From contig JAGTXO010000004.1 in assembly GCA_019448385.1 (NCBI GenBank), forward strand, positions 682,001-746,000: a stretch of DNA of 64,000 nt. The letters run 5' to 3'. Shown piece after piece: positions 17,611 through 26,742 of this stretch. A model generated the notes under the pieces. The model saw only the letters and a program-made list of their open reading frames with translations. It had not been told where the DNA came from and did no database searches. The translations under genes and the position numbers were made by a program. Position 1 is the stretch's first letter. The number at the start of each line of letters is the position of its first letter. Source of the stretch: Diacronema lutheri. Lineage: Eukaryota; Haptophyta; Pavlovophyceae; Pavlovales; Pavlovaceae.

Positions 17611-19293
17611 ATGGCGGCGTCCGAAAGGGGACGGCGCAGCGCCGGGCTGCTCGCGCTGTGCGCCGGCGCAGCTCGGGCGCGCGAGCCGCCCGAGGTGCTG
17701 CGCGCGAGCGAGCTCGGCCTGAATGGCCTCGCCCACCGCACGGCCGCACGCGCCCTGAGGCTCTCCGCCGCCGTGTGCGACGCAGACGACGCGGATGCGC
17801 GCGTGCGCGACGCGTGCGCGCGCGTGCAGCGCGCTCGCGTGTCGAGCGTGGAGTGGGCGACACGGCAGCGGCTGCAGCACGCGCTCGTGTACACGGTTGC
17901 AGCGCTCTGCACTGACGGCTCGCGCCTGCAGCTCAGCGTCTCCGAGCAGGGCGCACCCGCGTGCGGTGCGCTCCTCGAGGGCGCGCTCTACCGTTCGCCC
18001 GAGCCCGCGCGCGCGGACGCGCCCGCGCAGCTGCTCGCGCACGCGGTGCCGCTCGAGACTGAATTTTACGTGGATGGCTGCGCGCCGCCGCCTTCTCCCT
18101 CGCCGCCCCGCCCGCCGCCACTCCCGCCCGAGCTCTCGCCGCCGCCGCCGCCGCTCGAACCGCCGTGCTCGCCGCCGCCACCGGCCGCGCCGCCGCGCCC
18201 GACGAGCCCGCCGCCGAGCCCGCCAGCGCCACCGCCGCCACCGCCCACGCCACCGCCGAGTTCGCCGCCGCCAAGCGCGCCGCCGAGCGCGCCGCCCCTC
18301 CCGCAGCCGGCCAGCCCGCCGCCCGCGCTGCCGCCTGCCGCTCCGCCGCCGCCGCCGCGCTCGCCGCCGCGCGCACCGCCGCGCCCGCCGCACCCGCCGC
18401 CCGCCGGACCCCCGCCGCCCGCCGCGCCGCCGTACCCGCCACATCCGCCGCCACCCGTGCCGCTGCCCGCGATCGCGCTGACCGCTTGGGTGTCCACCGC
18501 CGCTGTCGACATTGTGTGCGCGAGCACATGCACCCTGTGGCTGCTCGTGCACCTCGTCGACGGCGCCGTCGCCTGCGCCGCGCCGCGGAGCGGCTGGGGC
18601 TCGAGCGCGCCCGAGCGCGCGCTGCGCGGGCTTCTGCTCGCGTGTGCGCTCGCGTCCGTCGGAGCGGCCTACTGGGCGCGCCATCCGCTGCTGCTGCCGC
18701 CCGAGCGGCCGCCCAGCCCGCCGCCGAGTCCGCCCGCGCCGCCCAGTCCGGTGCACGGGCTGCGCGCCGACCTGCGCGCCGCGCTGCACGGCCATTTTCG
18801 TCCCGAACGCGGCGACGCGCGTGCGCGCGCGCACAGCCGACGCGAGGCGGGCGCGCTCGCGCTCGAGCAGATGGAGGCGGCGGTGCTCATCGCGGCGCTC
18901 GCTGTCGTCGCGCTCGCCGCGCTTGCGCTTCTCGCACGCAGCGTGCGCGCGCTGCGCGCGCTCACGCCGCATGGCGGCGGTGGCGGCTTTGGCGGCGGCG
19001 GCAAGGCGGCGCACAGCGAGCGCGAAAGTGCGCGCGCACCGGACGTGGGCGGTTGGCGCGGCTGCCTGCCCGGTGGCGAGCGTGCGGCGGGAAGAGCGCG
19101 CGCCGACGGCGCATCTGACGGCGGTGGCGGCATCGGCGACGATGCGGCGTCCTCAGCGAGCGCGAGCTGGAGAAGTAGCCCCGCGCCGTCGCGCGCGCTG
19201 AGCGACCTGCCCGAGGTTCACGACGTGCGCTTGGCGCCCAAGTCGGCGCGCGAGCTCGCATGGCAGCAGAGCTCATTTATCGAATTGCTGTGA
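17611..19293 (+). CDS. Proline-rich (extensin/pherophorin-like) membrane glycoprotein
   Basis: A 560-residue protein from ATG 17611. A short signal peptide (RRSAGLLALCAGAARA) precedes a Cys-containing ectodomain of about 130 residues (AAVCDADDADARVRDAC, ACGALLEGALYRS). A stretch of over 110 residues made of PP, PPS and APP repeats (about 18085-18470) follows, as in hydroxyproline-rich glycoproteins of algal walls and scales. Then come three hydrophobic segments (VSTAAVDIVCASTCTLWLLV; ALRGLLLACALASVGAAYWA; AAVLIAALAVVALAALALLA), with a second short PPSPPP patch between them, and a Gly/Ser-rich cytoplasmic tail. I infer a surface protein anchored in the plasma membrane or scale-forming Golgi membranes; ligand unknown. 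The longer upstream frame has no protein-like features. Confidence 0.7.
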   Translation: MAASERGRRSAGLLALCAGAARAREPPEVLRASELGLNGLAHRTAARALRLSAAVCDADDADARVRDACARVQRARVSSVEWATRQRLQHALVYTVAALCTDGSRLQLSVSEQGAPACGALLEGALYRSPEPARADAPAQLLAHAVPLETEFYVDGCAPPPSPSPPRPPPLPPELSPPPPPLEPPCSPPPPAAPPRPTSPPPSPPAPPPPPPTPPPSSPPPSAPPSAPPLPQPASPPPALPPAAPPPPPRSPPRAPPRPPHPPPAGPPPPAAPPYPPHPPPPVPLPAIALTAWVSTAAVDIVCASTCTLWLLVHLVDGAVACAAPRSGWGSSAPERALRGLLLACALASVGAAYWARHPLLLPPERPPSPPPSPPAPPSPVHGLRADLRAALHGHFRPERGDARARAHSRREAGALALEQMEAAVLIAALAVVALAALALLARSVRALRALTPHGGGGGFGGGGKAAHSERESARAPDVGGWRGCLPGGERAAGRARADGASDGGGGIGDDAASSASASWRSSPAPSRALSDLPEVHDVRLAPKSARELAWQQSSFIELL

Positions 19294-19497
19294 CGACTCT
19301 GCCCCGGACACCTCTGACGGCCGGAGACACCTCGCCCCGCGCAGAATCTGGCTGGCAGCACGGAAGCGCACGCTGAGGGCGCGCGGCCCGTGCGTTCCGG
19401 TCAGGCGATCGGCGGGCGGACGCGTGACGGCCACGCCCACAATGGTCACACTGCCTGCTCACCAGGGGATGGCGCTGCTCCCAAAGCGGGCCGAGGC

Positions 19498-20349
19498 TCA
19501 CGCGCCGCGCGAGCCGATAGTCGAGAGGAACATGTTGTACCCGATCTGGATCGAGTTGATGTAGAGGATGCGCTGGTTGGTTGGCACGAAGGCAAAGTTG
19601 ACCGCGTGCGCGAGCGGCCATACCTTCCACGAGCCGGCGAGCTGCGTCATCAGCTCGTGCTTGACACGCTTCGCGACCATCACGGGCCCCTTGCCCTCGA
19701 GCGCGGCAAGGTAGGAGAAGAAGCACGCGCCAAAGATGGGCGCGTGCACCACCTGGTCGACGAAGACTTTGATCGCCACCTTGCGTGCGCTCGCGCCCGG
19801 GATGAGCGAGTCGAGGTTGCCGTAAAACCAGTGGCCCATCGGCCCGTGGATTAGGAGGCCGGCGGAGGAGAAGCGGGCGAGGCGCGGCCAATCCAGCGAG
19901 GCCTTCTTCTCGATGCAGCACTGCGCGAGAACATCGCCGAGCCCAAAGCCGAGCAGGGAGGTGAGCGCCTTTGTGACGACCGGCTTGCTCTTGAGCAGCG
20001 CAAGGTAGCCCGCCCAAAGCGCGCCGACCGCCGCCAGCCCGGGCTCGGATGGCTCGTCCGAGTCGCCCGGGCCCGCGCCGCGCGACGTGCCGCCGCCGCC
20101 GTCGCGCCCGCCGCCGCCGCCGGCGGCGCCCCCGTCCTGCGGCCCGCGCCGAGCCGACGACGGCCACGCCGATCCGCCCGCCGGGCGCGGAAACGTGCCG
20201 CGGCCGCGCGGCGAACCGCCGCCGACGCGCATGCGAGGCGCGCTGATGCGAGCGGTTAAACGCGCCGCGCGAAGCGCTGTCGCACCCGAGAAGGCCGCCG
20301 CCGGCGCCAGGGCCACCAGCACGAGCGTCTGCACGAGCGCGAGGCGCAT
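19498..20349 (-). CDS. Mpv17/PMP22-family membrane protein, probably plastid-targeted
   Basis: A 283-residue protein from ATG 20347-20349. The last 185 residues carry the Mpv17/PMP22 family blocks: WAGYLALLKSKPVVTKALTS, GDVLAQCCIEKK, RFSSAGLLIHGPMGHWFYGNL, a KVFVDQVVHAPIFGACFF block, and the C-terminal WPLAHAVNFAFVPTNQR. The family forms small channels or membrane homeostasis factors in mitochondria, peroxisomes and plastids. The N-terminus is a signal peptide (MRLALVQTLVLVALAPAAA) cut just before Phe, the A-F motif of red-lineage complex plastid preproteins, followed by an Arg/Gly/Ser-rich transit-like region. I therefore infer a plastid membrane location. It shares a 65-bp promoter with the divergent sulfotransferase-like gene. 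Confidence 0.88.
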   Translation of the reverse strand: MRLALVQTLVLVALAPAAAFSGATALRAARLTARISAPRMRVGGGSPRGRGTFPRPAGGSAWPSSARRGPQDGGAAGGGGGRDGGGGTSRGAGPGDSDEPSEPGLAAVGALWAGYLALLKSKPVVTKALTSLLGFGLGDVLAQCCIEKKASLDWPRLARFSSAGLLIHGPMGHWFYGNLDSLIPGASARKVAIKVFVDQVVHAPIFGACFFSYLAALEGKGPVMVAKRVKHELMTQLAGSWKVWPLAHAVNFAFVPTNQRILYINSIQIGYNMFLSTIGSRGA

Positions 20350-20414
20350 GGCGCGCGCCGAGTCGGCGAGGGCTTTGGCGCCCTGCGGAGGCCAAACGGC
20401 GGGCCGCGCGCACG

Positions 20415-21803
20415 ATGGCGCATTGTCGCGCGCCCGGCGAGATCGTGACCGCCGCTCTCCTGCTGCTGGTGCACGCGCCGTGGGAACAGCGCGCGACCGC
20501 GACCGCGTTGGCAAATGGAACGGCCGCTCTCGGCGCGATCGACGCGCGCTTCGCCGCGCTCGCTGGCCCAAACGCAGGCCGGCGCTGCTACGCGACGTTC
20601 CTCTTCCACGTCGAGAAGTGCGCGGGCACGACGCTCCGCAAGCACTTCGAGACGCTCGACGGCGTGGAGTCGTTCAAGCAGGGCACGCTCGTCTTCTCGC
20701 CTCGGCGGCCTCTCACGCCCGTCTTGCGCGCCGAGCCTTGCCCCAGCAAGCCAACGTGGTTCAAAGATGCAAAGGCGTGCACGTGGCAGCAGTTTGTCGC
20801 CGAGCTCGAGGCGCGCGCGCCCGAGCGCGGTAGCAAGGGTGGGCGTCGGCGCATCTTCGTCGAGATTGCGGCGATGACGGCGGCATCGGGTGCGCAAAAC
20901 AGCCTGCAGCGCATCATTGACGGCGTTCGCCGCGTCCGCGCCGCGTGGGAGCCTCGCGGCTGCGCGGTCGCGCTCGTCGCGCTCGTGCGTGAGCCGCTCT
21001 CGCACCTGCTTGCCACGTACAATTACTTCGTGGTGAACAAGCAGAAGCGGCAGCCCGAGCTGAACGGCCGCACCTTTGCCGACTGGATTCGCTCGCCCTT
21101 CGTGCACAACCTGCAATCGCGCCTTTTTGCGGGTGAGCAGGTGATTCGCCTCAAGTCAGCGCTCCGGCCCGCGGAGCCCGCGCGCGCAGCCAGGATGTAC
21201 CGCACGACGCCGGCTGACGTGCACGCGGCACAGCCGGCGCTCCTTGAGCAGCTCCGCCAGTTCGACCTGCTCGCGCCTGTCGACCGCTTCGACGAGTTCT
21301 GGTTCGCGCTCGCCGAGCGGCTAGGGGTCGGGCATCTGCGCTACCACATGCAGAATTTGGGCAACTTCACGCGGGTGCAGCGCGAGGTGTTCGGCGCGAA
21401 TCACGCCGCGCTGGTCGAGCGTCGGAAACGCCTGCGCCCGCCTGAGGGCCTCGCCGAGCGCCCGCCGCTCGTGCACGCCCTCGACGAGCCGACCGCCGCG
21501 CGCGTGCGGCGCGAGAAGCTCTCAGCGGACAGTGAGCTGTACGCGAACGTCTCGGCCGCGTGGCGCCGCGTCGTGGAGGCGCTCGACGCGCCCACGCGCG
21601 CGCGGATGGTGCGGTTCGGCAAGCTGATGCGCGTCGTGCGCACCGTTGAGCTCGCCAAGCAGAATCGCATCGCGCAGCTCTGGGAATCGCATCGTTCAGG
21701 CCAGCCATTGGACCCTGCGGTCGTGCGCGCGGTCGTCGCGCTGTCGCGCACAGAGGCGGCCAAGCGCGGCGCGCTCACGGCACGGGCACCGCCACGGGAA
21801 TGA
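20415..21803 (+). CDS. Sulfotransferase-like Golgi/secretory protein
   Basis: A 462-residue protein from ATG 20415. A hydrophobic N-terminus (IVTAALLLLVHAPW) acts as signal or anchor. FLFHVEKCAGTTLRKHFETL fits the 5'-phosphosulfate loop of carbohydrate sulfotransferases (K-x-AGTT), and LVALVREPLSHLLATYNYFV fits the 3'-phosphate-binding R-x-P-...-S block. Family members move sulfate from PAPS to sugars or proteins in the Golgi. The acceptor is unknown; algae sulfate much of their extracellular polysaccharide, so that is a plausible substrate. The region after about residue 320 is helical and charged and lacks a known motif. Confidence 0.75.
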   Translation: MAHCRAPGEIVTAALLLLVHAPWEQRATATALANGTAALGAIDARFAALAGPNAGRRCYATFLFHVEKCAGTTLRKHFETLDGVESFKQGTLVFSPRRPLTPVLRAEPCPSKPTWFKDAKACTWQQFVAELEARAPERGSKGGRRRIFVEIAAMTAASGAQNSLQRIIDGVRRVRAAWEPRGCAVALVALVREPLSHLLATYNYFVVNKQKRQPELNGRTFADWIRSPFVHNLQSRLFAGEQVIRLKSALRPAEPARAARMYRTTPADVHAAQPALLEQLRQFDLLAPVDRFDEFWFALAERLGVGHLRYHMQNLGNFTRVQREVFGANHAALVERRKRLRPPEGLAERPPLVHALDEPTAARVRREKLSADSELYANVSAAWRRVVEALDAPTRARMVRFGKLMRVVRTVELAKQNRIAQLWESHRSGQPLDPAVVRAVVALSRTEAAKRGALTARAPPRE

Positions 21804-22126
21804 GCGATGGCCGCCCTGCTGTGACGGCGGGGTCTGGACTGATCAAATTTGCGAATGAATGTTGGAAGGAGAGGGGGGGGGGGGGGGGGTGGGGGGGGGG
21901 GGGGGGGGGGGGGGCGACTGTGCCGCGTTCGCAGTGGACCGTGGCATGCCAGAGCCACGCCTGCGGGTCGTGCCGCTTGGCGGAAGGGGTGCAGAAAGTC
22001 CGCACGCGTCCGAGCCGCCGCCATGCGAAGGCGTCGCGCGCGGTTCAGCTCGCGCGCGTAGCCGAGCGACGAGCGACGGCTGCCGACGAAACGCGACGTG
22101 CCGAGCCGCATTGCGTCGCGGCGCGC
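21804..22126. other. Intergenic region with long poly-G tract
   Basis: 323 bp between the convergent ends of the sulfotransferase-like and RWPW-repeat genes. It holds 17 consecutive G (21873-21889), a T, and 24 consecutive G (21891-21914) on the plus strand. The rest shows no gene or repeat I can recognise. Such a run can fold into G-quadruplexes, is slip-prone, and here sits between two 3' ends where it could help stop transcription of the plus gene. Confidence 0.9.
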
Positions 22127-25111
22127 TCAGATGCGCACGTCGTCGAGCATGCGCACCTTCATGCTCTCCATCTGGTCGAGCTCGTCGGCGTCGCTCGCGT
22201 CATAGGCCGTGGAGCTTGACGTGCGGCGCAGCCCGGACCGGCCAACGCTCCTGCGTAGCAGCGCGGTCAGGCCGTACGCCGCGAGGCCGATCGCAAGCGT
22301 GCACGCGACGCCAGCAAAGAGCGCGCCGAAAAGCTCGTACCGGGCGCCGCGCGGGCCAGCCGCGCCGGGCTGCACCTCCTGCGCAAGGACGGGCAGGGCG
22401 AGGAGGCTGGCCGATGGCACGCCGCGCTTGCCCTTCTTGGCCGGCTCAGCCTCGTGCGTGGGCTCGCGCTCCGCACTGTCCTTGCCCTTGGGCGCGGACG
22501 GCATGGCGCTGGCGTCGGCGCCCTTGCTGCCCTTGTGCGCATGCGCCGGCGCGCTCGGTGCCGGCGCCGCGTTGCTGCGCGCGGGAGTGGGCGATGGCGA
22601 TGGTGTGGGCGCAGGCGCTGGCGCGGGTGCAGGCGCCTGCTTGGGCTCGGGCGGCACAGCGGGCATGGGCGTCGCCGCGGGCGCGGGCGCGGGCGACTGC
22701 GTTGCGTGCTGCCACGGCCAGCGGAAGAGGGCCATGGTCGGGTCGGGCAAGGGCGCCGCCGCGTCCGCGGGCCGCGACGCATCGGCACCGCGCGAGTCCG
22801 GTGCGACGAGGCGCGAGTCCGGTGCGACGAGGCTGTTCGCCGCGGCGGCGATCGCGTCGCTCGCGGAGTGCGCCGCCTTGTCGATCGCGCCGCTCGTGCT
22901 CTTGGCGGCGCGGCGCGCCGCGTGCGTCGCCGCGTCCGCCGCTTTGGTCGCCAGCTCGGCCGCCTTGGTCGCCGCGTCCTGCACCTTGGCGCGCGCGGCG
23001 GCCGCACTTGCCGCCTTGTCCTCCGCCTTGTCTCCCGCCTTGGCGTCGTCATCGGCAGCGCCGTCGTCGCCGCCCCGCCGTGACTCGCCGCCCACAACGT
23101 CGCTCTGCGCGTCGTCGGCATCGCCGCGCGAGCCCGTGCTCTTTGCGGGCGCCGTGTGCTGCAGATCGACCTCACTGCCGCGTGGCGCGCCCGCATCCGC
23201 ACCAGCCTTGGCCTCGTCGTCCGAGCGCTCGGCGCTCGCGGCGGACGGCGCCTTGGAAGGCGGCACGCCGTCCGCCGCCTTGGTCGCGCGCGAGACGGCG
23301 TCGCTCACGCGGTTGGCCGCGGCGTGCAGCGCGCCGCTTGCCGCCTCGGCCGCATCGTGGATTGCGACGGACGAGGTGTCGCTCGCGCCGTGCGCCTTGC
23401 GCCGTGCGCCGTCCATCGCGCCGCGCGTCGCGTTGGACGCGGCGGCCGCGCGCGCGGCGTCGCGGATCGCGTCCATCGCCATCTGCGAGGCGTTGTGCAC
23501 GAGCTCGGGCGCGTGCGGACGGTTCCACGGCCATCGGAAGAGCTCCAGCTGCGCGTCGGACACTGCAGCCGCCAACGGCGCGCGCGCGTGCTTCGCCGCG
23601 GCGTGCGGCACGATGGGCGGCGGAGGCGGCGGCGCGGCGAGCGGGGGAGCGGCCGCCACACCGCGTGCGCTGTCCGTGTCCGCCGCCGCGTCGCCCTCGT
23701 CCGCAGCGTCGTCCGTGTCCGCGCCGGCCTCGCCCGTCATCTCGCTCGGCGTTTTCTCGGCATGCGACGGCGCCGGAGCGATCATGTCCGCTGCCGCTTC
23801 CGCCGGCGCGTCGTCGTCGTCGTCGTCGTCGTCCGGCCGCACGGTGGCCTCGGCCGCGCCAGCCGCCTTGCGCGGCACGGCGGCGTCGGAGGTGGCGCGC
23901 GCGGTAGCGGCGTCGCGGATCGCATCGATCGCCATCTGCGTCGCGTTCTTCACGGTCTCGAGCGGCGCGCTCGCGTGCTGCCACGGCCAGCGGAAGAGCT
24001 CGAGGGGCGCGGGAGCGGCCGTCGCCGCGGCGGGCGCGGGCGCGGCGAGATCGGCCGAGGCGCCCGGCTGCGCGCGCTGCGGGCTGCGCGTCGAGTAGAT
24101 GCCGTCGAGAGCAGACTTGTACAGGTTCGCCGCGGCGTGCGCGCCCTGCTTGTCCGCCTCGTCCGCCGCCGCCGCGCGATCGGAAAGCGACGACGGGAGC
24201 GAAAAGTTGGCCCGACGCGTAGCCGCGCTCGCGCGCTCGAGCGCCGCGTCCACCGGCGTGGGCTCGGCGGGCGGCTGCAAACCGCCAATCGCGCCGCTCG
24301 CCTTGTCACGCAGGTCGGCCGTTGCCTTGCCCATGCGGTCCTCGAGCTGCGCCGTCGCCCTGGCGCCCTTGTCGTGCACGAGCACAGCCGACGCATTGAG
24401 CGCGTGCAGCGCGTTCTCGACGGCCTTCTCCGCCGCGGCGCGCTGTGCGTCAACGGTCGCGTTCGGCAAGCTCGCGACGGCGCCGCTCACGGCGCCATGG
24501 ATCGCATCGGTCGCGTTCTGCACCGCCTCGGGCGCCTTGTGGTGCTGCCACGGCCACTGGAACAGCTCGACGCCCGACGCGTCCTGCGCGTGCGCGGCCG
24601 CGTCGCGCGTCGCGCGCGGCGAGGGGTCGGACGAGCTGGGGCTGGACGGCGTGTCGGCGCCAAAGGCCTTGGCGGCGGACGATGCATCCGACTCCTCGGC
24701 GCGCGCGTCGTGCTTGAAATCGTCGGTGCGCGCGGCGTCCGCGCCTGCGGGCGACGGCGCGGGCGTATCAGCCGTCGCGGGCGTAGCGCAGTGGCAGCCC
24801 TTCGAGGCGCAGCAGCTCGCTGTTGCGTCGTCCGGCTCAGGCGCGGCGGGCTCGGACATGACGGCCGGCGGGGGAGCGGACGACGGCGGCGCGGCGACGG
24901 GCGAGGCCGGCTCGGCCTTGGCGGCCGGCGTGGCCACCGGGGCCGGCGTGGGCTCGGCGTGCGGCGCGTCGGCGGCCGGGTGCGCCTTGTGCGGCAGAAT
25001 GCTCGAGAGCCACTCGGGCAACGCGAACAGCTCGGCGGCGGGCACGCTCGCCGGCTCCTGCGCCGCCGAGGCGGCCGCCGCGAGGAGAACGAGGAGAGCG
25101 GTCCTGTGCAT
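22127..25111 (-). CDS. Secreted/type I membrane protein with four RWPW repeats, unknown family
   Basis: A 994-residue intronless gene from ATG 25109-25111. It has a signal peptide (MHRTALLVLLAAAASAAQ), a very long Ala/Asp/Lys-rich ectodomain and, near the C-terminus, one membrane helix (FGALFAGVACTLAIGLAAYG) followed by a basic-acidic cytoplasmic tail. Four repeats share ELF(R/Q)WPW(Q/N) followed by an amphipathic AP-x-NAT/S-x-M-x-DAIRDA helix; they begin near 24565, 24000, 23550 and 22735. The linkers (AADAATHAARRAAKS, VSDAVSRATKAADG) look like LEA or apolipophorin amphipathic helices. NAT/NAS in each repeat are potential N-glycosylation sites. No known domain. I infer a lineage-specific surface or endomembrane protein. 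It is divergent from the plastid S1 gene, with a TTTAAAAGGGG element in the 95-bp gap. Confidence 0.75.
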   Translation of the reverse strand: MHRTALLVLLAAAASAAQEPASVPAAELFALPEWLSSILPHKAHPAADAPHAEPTPAPVATPAAKAEPASPVAAPPSSAPPPAVMSEPAAPEPDDATASCCASKGCHCATPATADTPAPSPAGADAARTDDFKHDARAEESDASSAAKAFGADTPSSPSSSDPSPRATRDAAAHAQDASGVELFQWPWQHHKAPEAVQNATDAIHGAVSGAVASLPNATVDAQRAAAEKAVENALHALNASAVLVHDKGARATAQLEDRMGKATADLRDKASGAIGGLQPPAEPTPVDAALERASAATRRANFSLPSSLSDRAAAADEADKQGAHAAANLYKSALDGIYSTRSPQRAQPGASADLAAPAPAAATAAPAPLELFRWPWQHASAPLETVKNATQMAIDAIRDAATARATSDAAVPRKAAGAAEATVRPDDDDDDDDAPAEAAADMIAPAPSHAEKTPSEMTGEAGADTDDAADEGDAAADTDSARGVAAAPPLAAPPPPPPIVPHAAAKHARAPLAAAVSDAQLELFRWPWNRPHAPELVHNASQMAMDAIRDAARAAAASNATRGAMDGARRKAHGASDTSSVAIHDAAEAASGALHAAANRVSDAVSRATKAADGVPPSKAPSAASAERSDDEAKAGADAGAPRGSEVDLQHTAPAKSTGSRGDADDAQSDVVGGESRRGGDDGAADDDAKAGDKAEDKAASAAAARAKVQDAATKAAELATKAADAATHAARRAAKSTSGAIDKAAHSASDAIAAAANSLVAPDSRLVAPDSRGADASRPADAAAPLPDPTMALFRWPWQHATQSPAPAPAATPMPAVPPEPKQAPAPAPAPAPTPSPSPTPARSNAAPAPSAPAHAHKGSKGADASAMPSAPKGKDSAEREPTHEAEPAKKGKRGVPSASLLALPVLAQEVQPGAAGPRGARYELFGALFAGVACTLAIGLAAYGLTALLRRSVGRSGLRRTSSSTAYDASDADELDQMESMKVRMLDDVRI

Positions 25112-25163
25112 TTATACTACTGTGTCCCGACCCGATGGCGTCGCGACGGGAAACGCGCTGAGA

Positions 25164-25174
25164 TTTAAAAGGGG
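25164..25174. promoter_or_regulatory. TTTAAAAGGGG element between divergent genes
   Basis: TTTAAAAGGGG lies 33-43 nt upstream of the plastid S1 ATG (25207) and 53-63 nt upstream of the minus-strand ATG at 25111. It is the only A/T-rich patch in the shared 95-bp promoter and resembles the elements at 26719, 29732 and 33035. Inferred TATA-like core element. Confidence 0.5.
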
Positions 25175-25206
25175 CCCCAAGGCACGCAACCTGTTCAGCT
25201 CTTCCA

Positions 25207-26484
25207 ATGCGCACGGCCTGTGGCATGCGGCATCTCGCAACGGCCGCCGCGTGCGCGCTGCTGCTCGTCGTGGGGAGCTCGGCGATGCGCGCGGGCGCGC
25301 CGCCGGCGCGGTCTCGGCAGGCCTCCGCCTTCCGCATGGTCACACTTGACGCGCCGCTGCGCGCTGAGTCGATGGACAGCATGCTCGAGATGCCCAATAA
25401 GGTGGCGAATCGTATGTTCAACAAGGCCAAGTTCAAGATGCCGCTTAACGGGATCGAGCCGGTGGGCGAGGGCGACGCGGCGACCGATCCGGAGATCTTG
25501 CCCATCATTGAGTACGAGGAGCCGCTCTTCACCTACACTGAGTTCTCGTCGCAGATTGGCGGATTCACCAAGCGCGTGAGCAAGGGTGACAACTGCACCG
25601 GGCGCGTCATCCTCGTGAACCCGTCGGGCGCGCTCGTGGACATTGGCACCAAGGCGTCAGCGCTCGTGCCGAATAGCGAGGCTTCGCTCACGCCCGTCGA
25701 CGACCTGCTCACCGTCTTCGAGCTCGGCGCGACCTACTCATTCGAGGTGATCACGAGCGAGGACGAAAACGGCCAGCTGCAGCTCTCGCGCAAGCGGCTG
25801 ATGCACGCGGAGGCGTGGCAAAAGCTCGAAGCGATGCACGCGGCGGACGCCGAGTTCCTTGCGACCGTCATCGCGGTCAACCGCGGCGGCGCCATCGTCC
25901 TCGTCGAGGGCCTGCGCGCCTTCTTGCCAGGCAGCCACCTTGCCGGGCGGATGGCGACCGACGACATGGTCGGCGAGAAGATTCCGTGCAAGTTCCTCGA
26001 CCTGGACAAGGAGAACTCGCGCGTCGTCGTGTCGAACCGCCGCGCTACCGTCGAGAAGCTCATGGACTCGATCGAGGTCGGCATGGTCGTCGACGGCGTC
26101 GTGACGGCGGTGAAGCCGTATGGCGTCTTTGTGTCGATGAACGGCGTCGCCGGCCTGCTGCACATCTCGCAGATCTCTTCGGAGCGGGTGAACGACTTGG
26201 AGCAGGTGGTGCCGATTGGGACGAAGCTCAAGTGCATGGTGGTCTCGCAGGACGCGAGCAAGGGCCGCCTCGCCCTCTCCACCAAGAACCTCGAGGCCAA
26301 GCCCGGCCAAATGCTGCGCGAGCCCGACGTCGTCTTCGCGAACGCCGACGCGACCGCGAGGGCCTTCCTCGCGCGCGAGGCGGCGGAGCGCGAGGCGCGC
26401 GAGGCGGCGGCGCAGGATGTCATCCTCGGCCTCGAAACCGCGCTCGCCGGCTCGAGCGGCGATGCGGACCGTGCGATCGCGTAG
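25207..26484 (+). CDS. Plastid ribosomal protein S1 (three S1 domains), nucleus-encoded
   Basis: A 425-residue intronless gene. N-terminal signal peptide (HLATAAACALLLVVGSSA) followed by an Arg/Ser/Ala-rich transit-like stretch with the motif SAF indicates import into a complex plastid. Three S1 RNA-binding repeats follow: GDNCTGRVILVNPSGALVDI, EFLATVIAVNRGGAIVLVEG with LRAFLPGSHL, and GMVVDGVVTAVKPYGVFVSM with GVAGLLHISQIS. This three-repeat arrangement is that of plastid/cyanobacterial S1, which loads mRNA on the 30S subunit. The C-terminal Ala/Glu-rich helix (LAREAAEREAREAAAQD) is an extension. The start at 25207 gives the complete targeting signal. Confidence 0.9.
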   Translation: MRTACGMRHLATAAACALLLVVGSSAMRAGAPPARSRQASAFRMVTLDAPLRAESMDSMLEMPNKVANRMFNKAKFKMPLNGIEPVGEGDAATDPEILPIIEYEEPLFTYTEFSSQIGGFTKRVSKGDNCTGRVILVNPSGALVDIGTKASALVPNSEASLTPVDDLLTVFELGATYSFEVITSEDENGQLQLSRKRLMHAEAWQKLEAMHAADAEFLATVIAVNRGGAIVLVEGLRAFLPGSHLAGRMATDDMVGEKIPCKFLDLDKENSRVVVSNRRATVEKLMDSIEVGMVVDGVVTAVKPYGVFVSMNGVAGLLHISQISSERVNDLEQVVPIGTKLKCMVVSQDASKGRLALSTKNLEAKPGQMLREPDVVFANADATARAFLAREAAEREAREAAAQDVILGLETALAGSSGDADRAIA

Positions 26485-26718
26485 GCGCGACCCCGGCGAG
26501 CGGCGCGTCTGCGCGCGGCGGGCCGCCGCGCGCGGGCGCTGCGGGCTAGCGGCGGGCGGCGGTTCCTCTCGGTGTTCATAGGTATGGTGTCAACTTAAAG
26601 GGGAAAGATCCCGGGGTGGGTTTGCCCTCAGCGCGCGCTCGCAGAGCGCGCACGCGGCGCCGCGCGCGTCGGTCTTTTGGATTGTTTTGAAAAAGCGCGC
26701 CGGTCTGGCTTACATCTA

Positions 26719-26732
26719 TTTTTGAAAAGGGG
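26719..26732 (+). promoter_or_regulatory. TTTTTGAAAAGGGG element upstream of NUP85
   Basis: The element ends 10 nt before the NUP85 ATG at 26743. Another partial copy, ACTTAAAGGGG, lies near 26593-26603. Given the short distance, transcription may start inside or just after it. Same type as the elements at 25164, 29732 and 33035. Confidence 0.45.
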
Positions 26733-26742
26733 CGGTTGTGCG

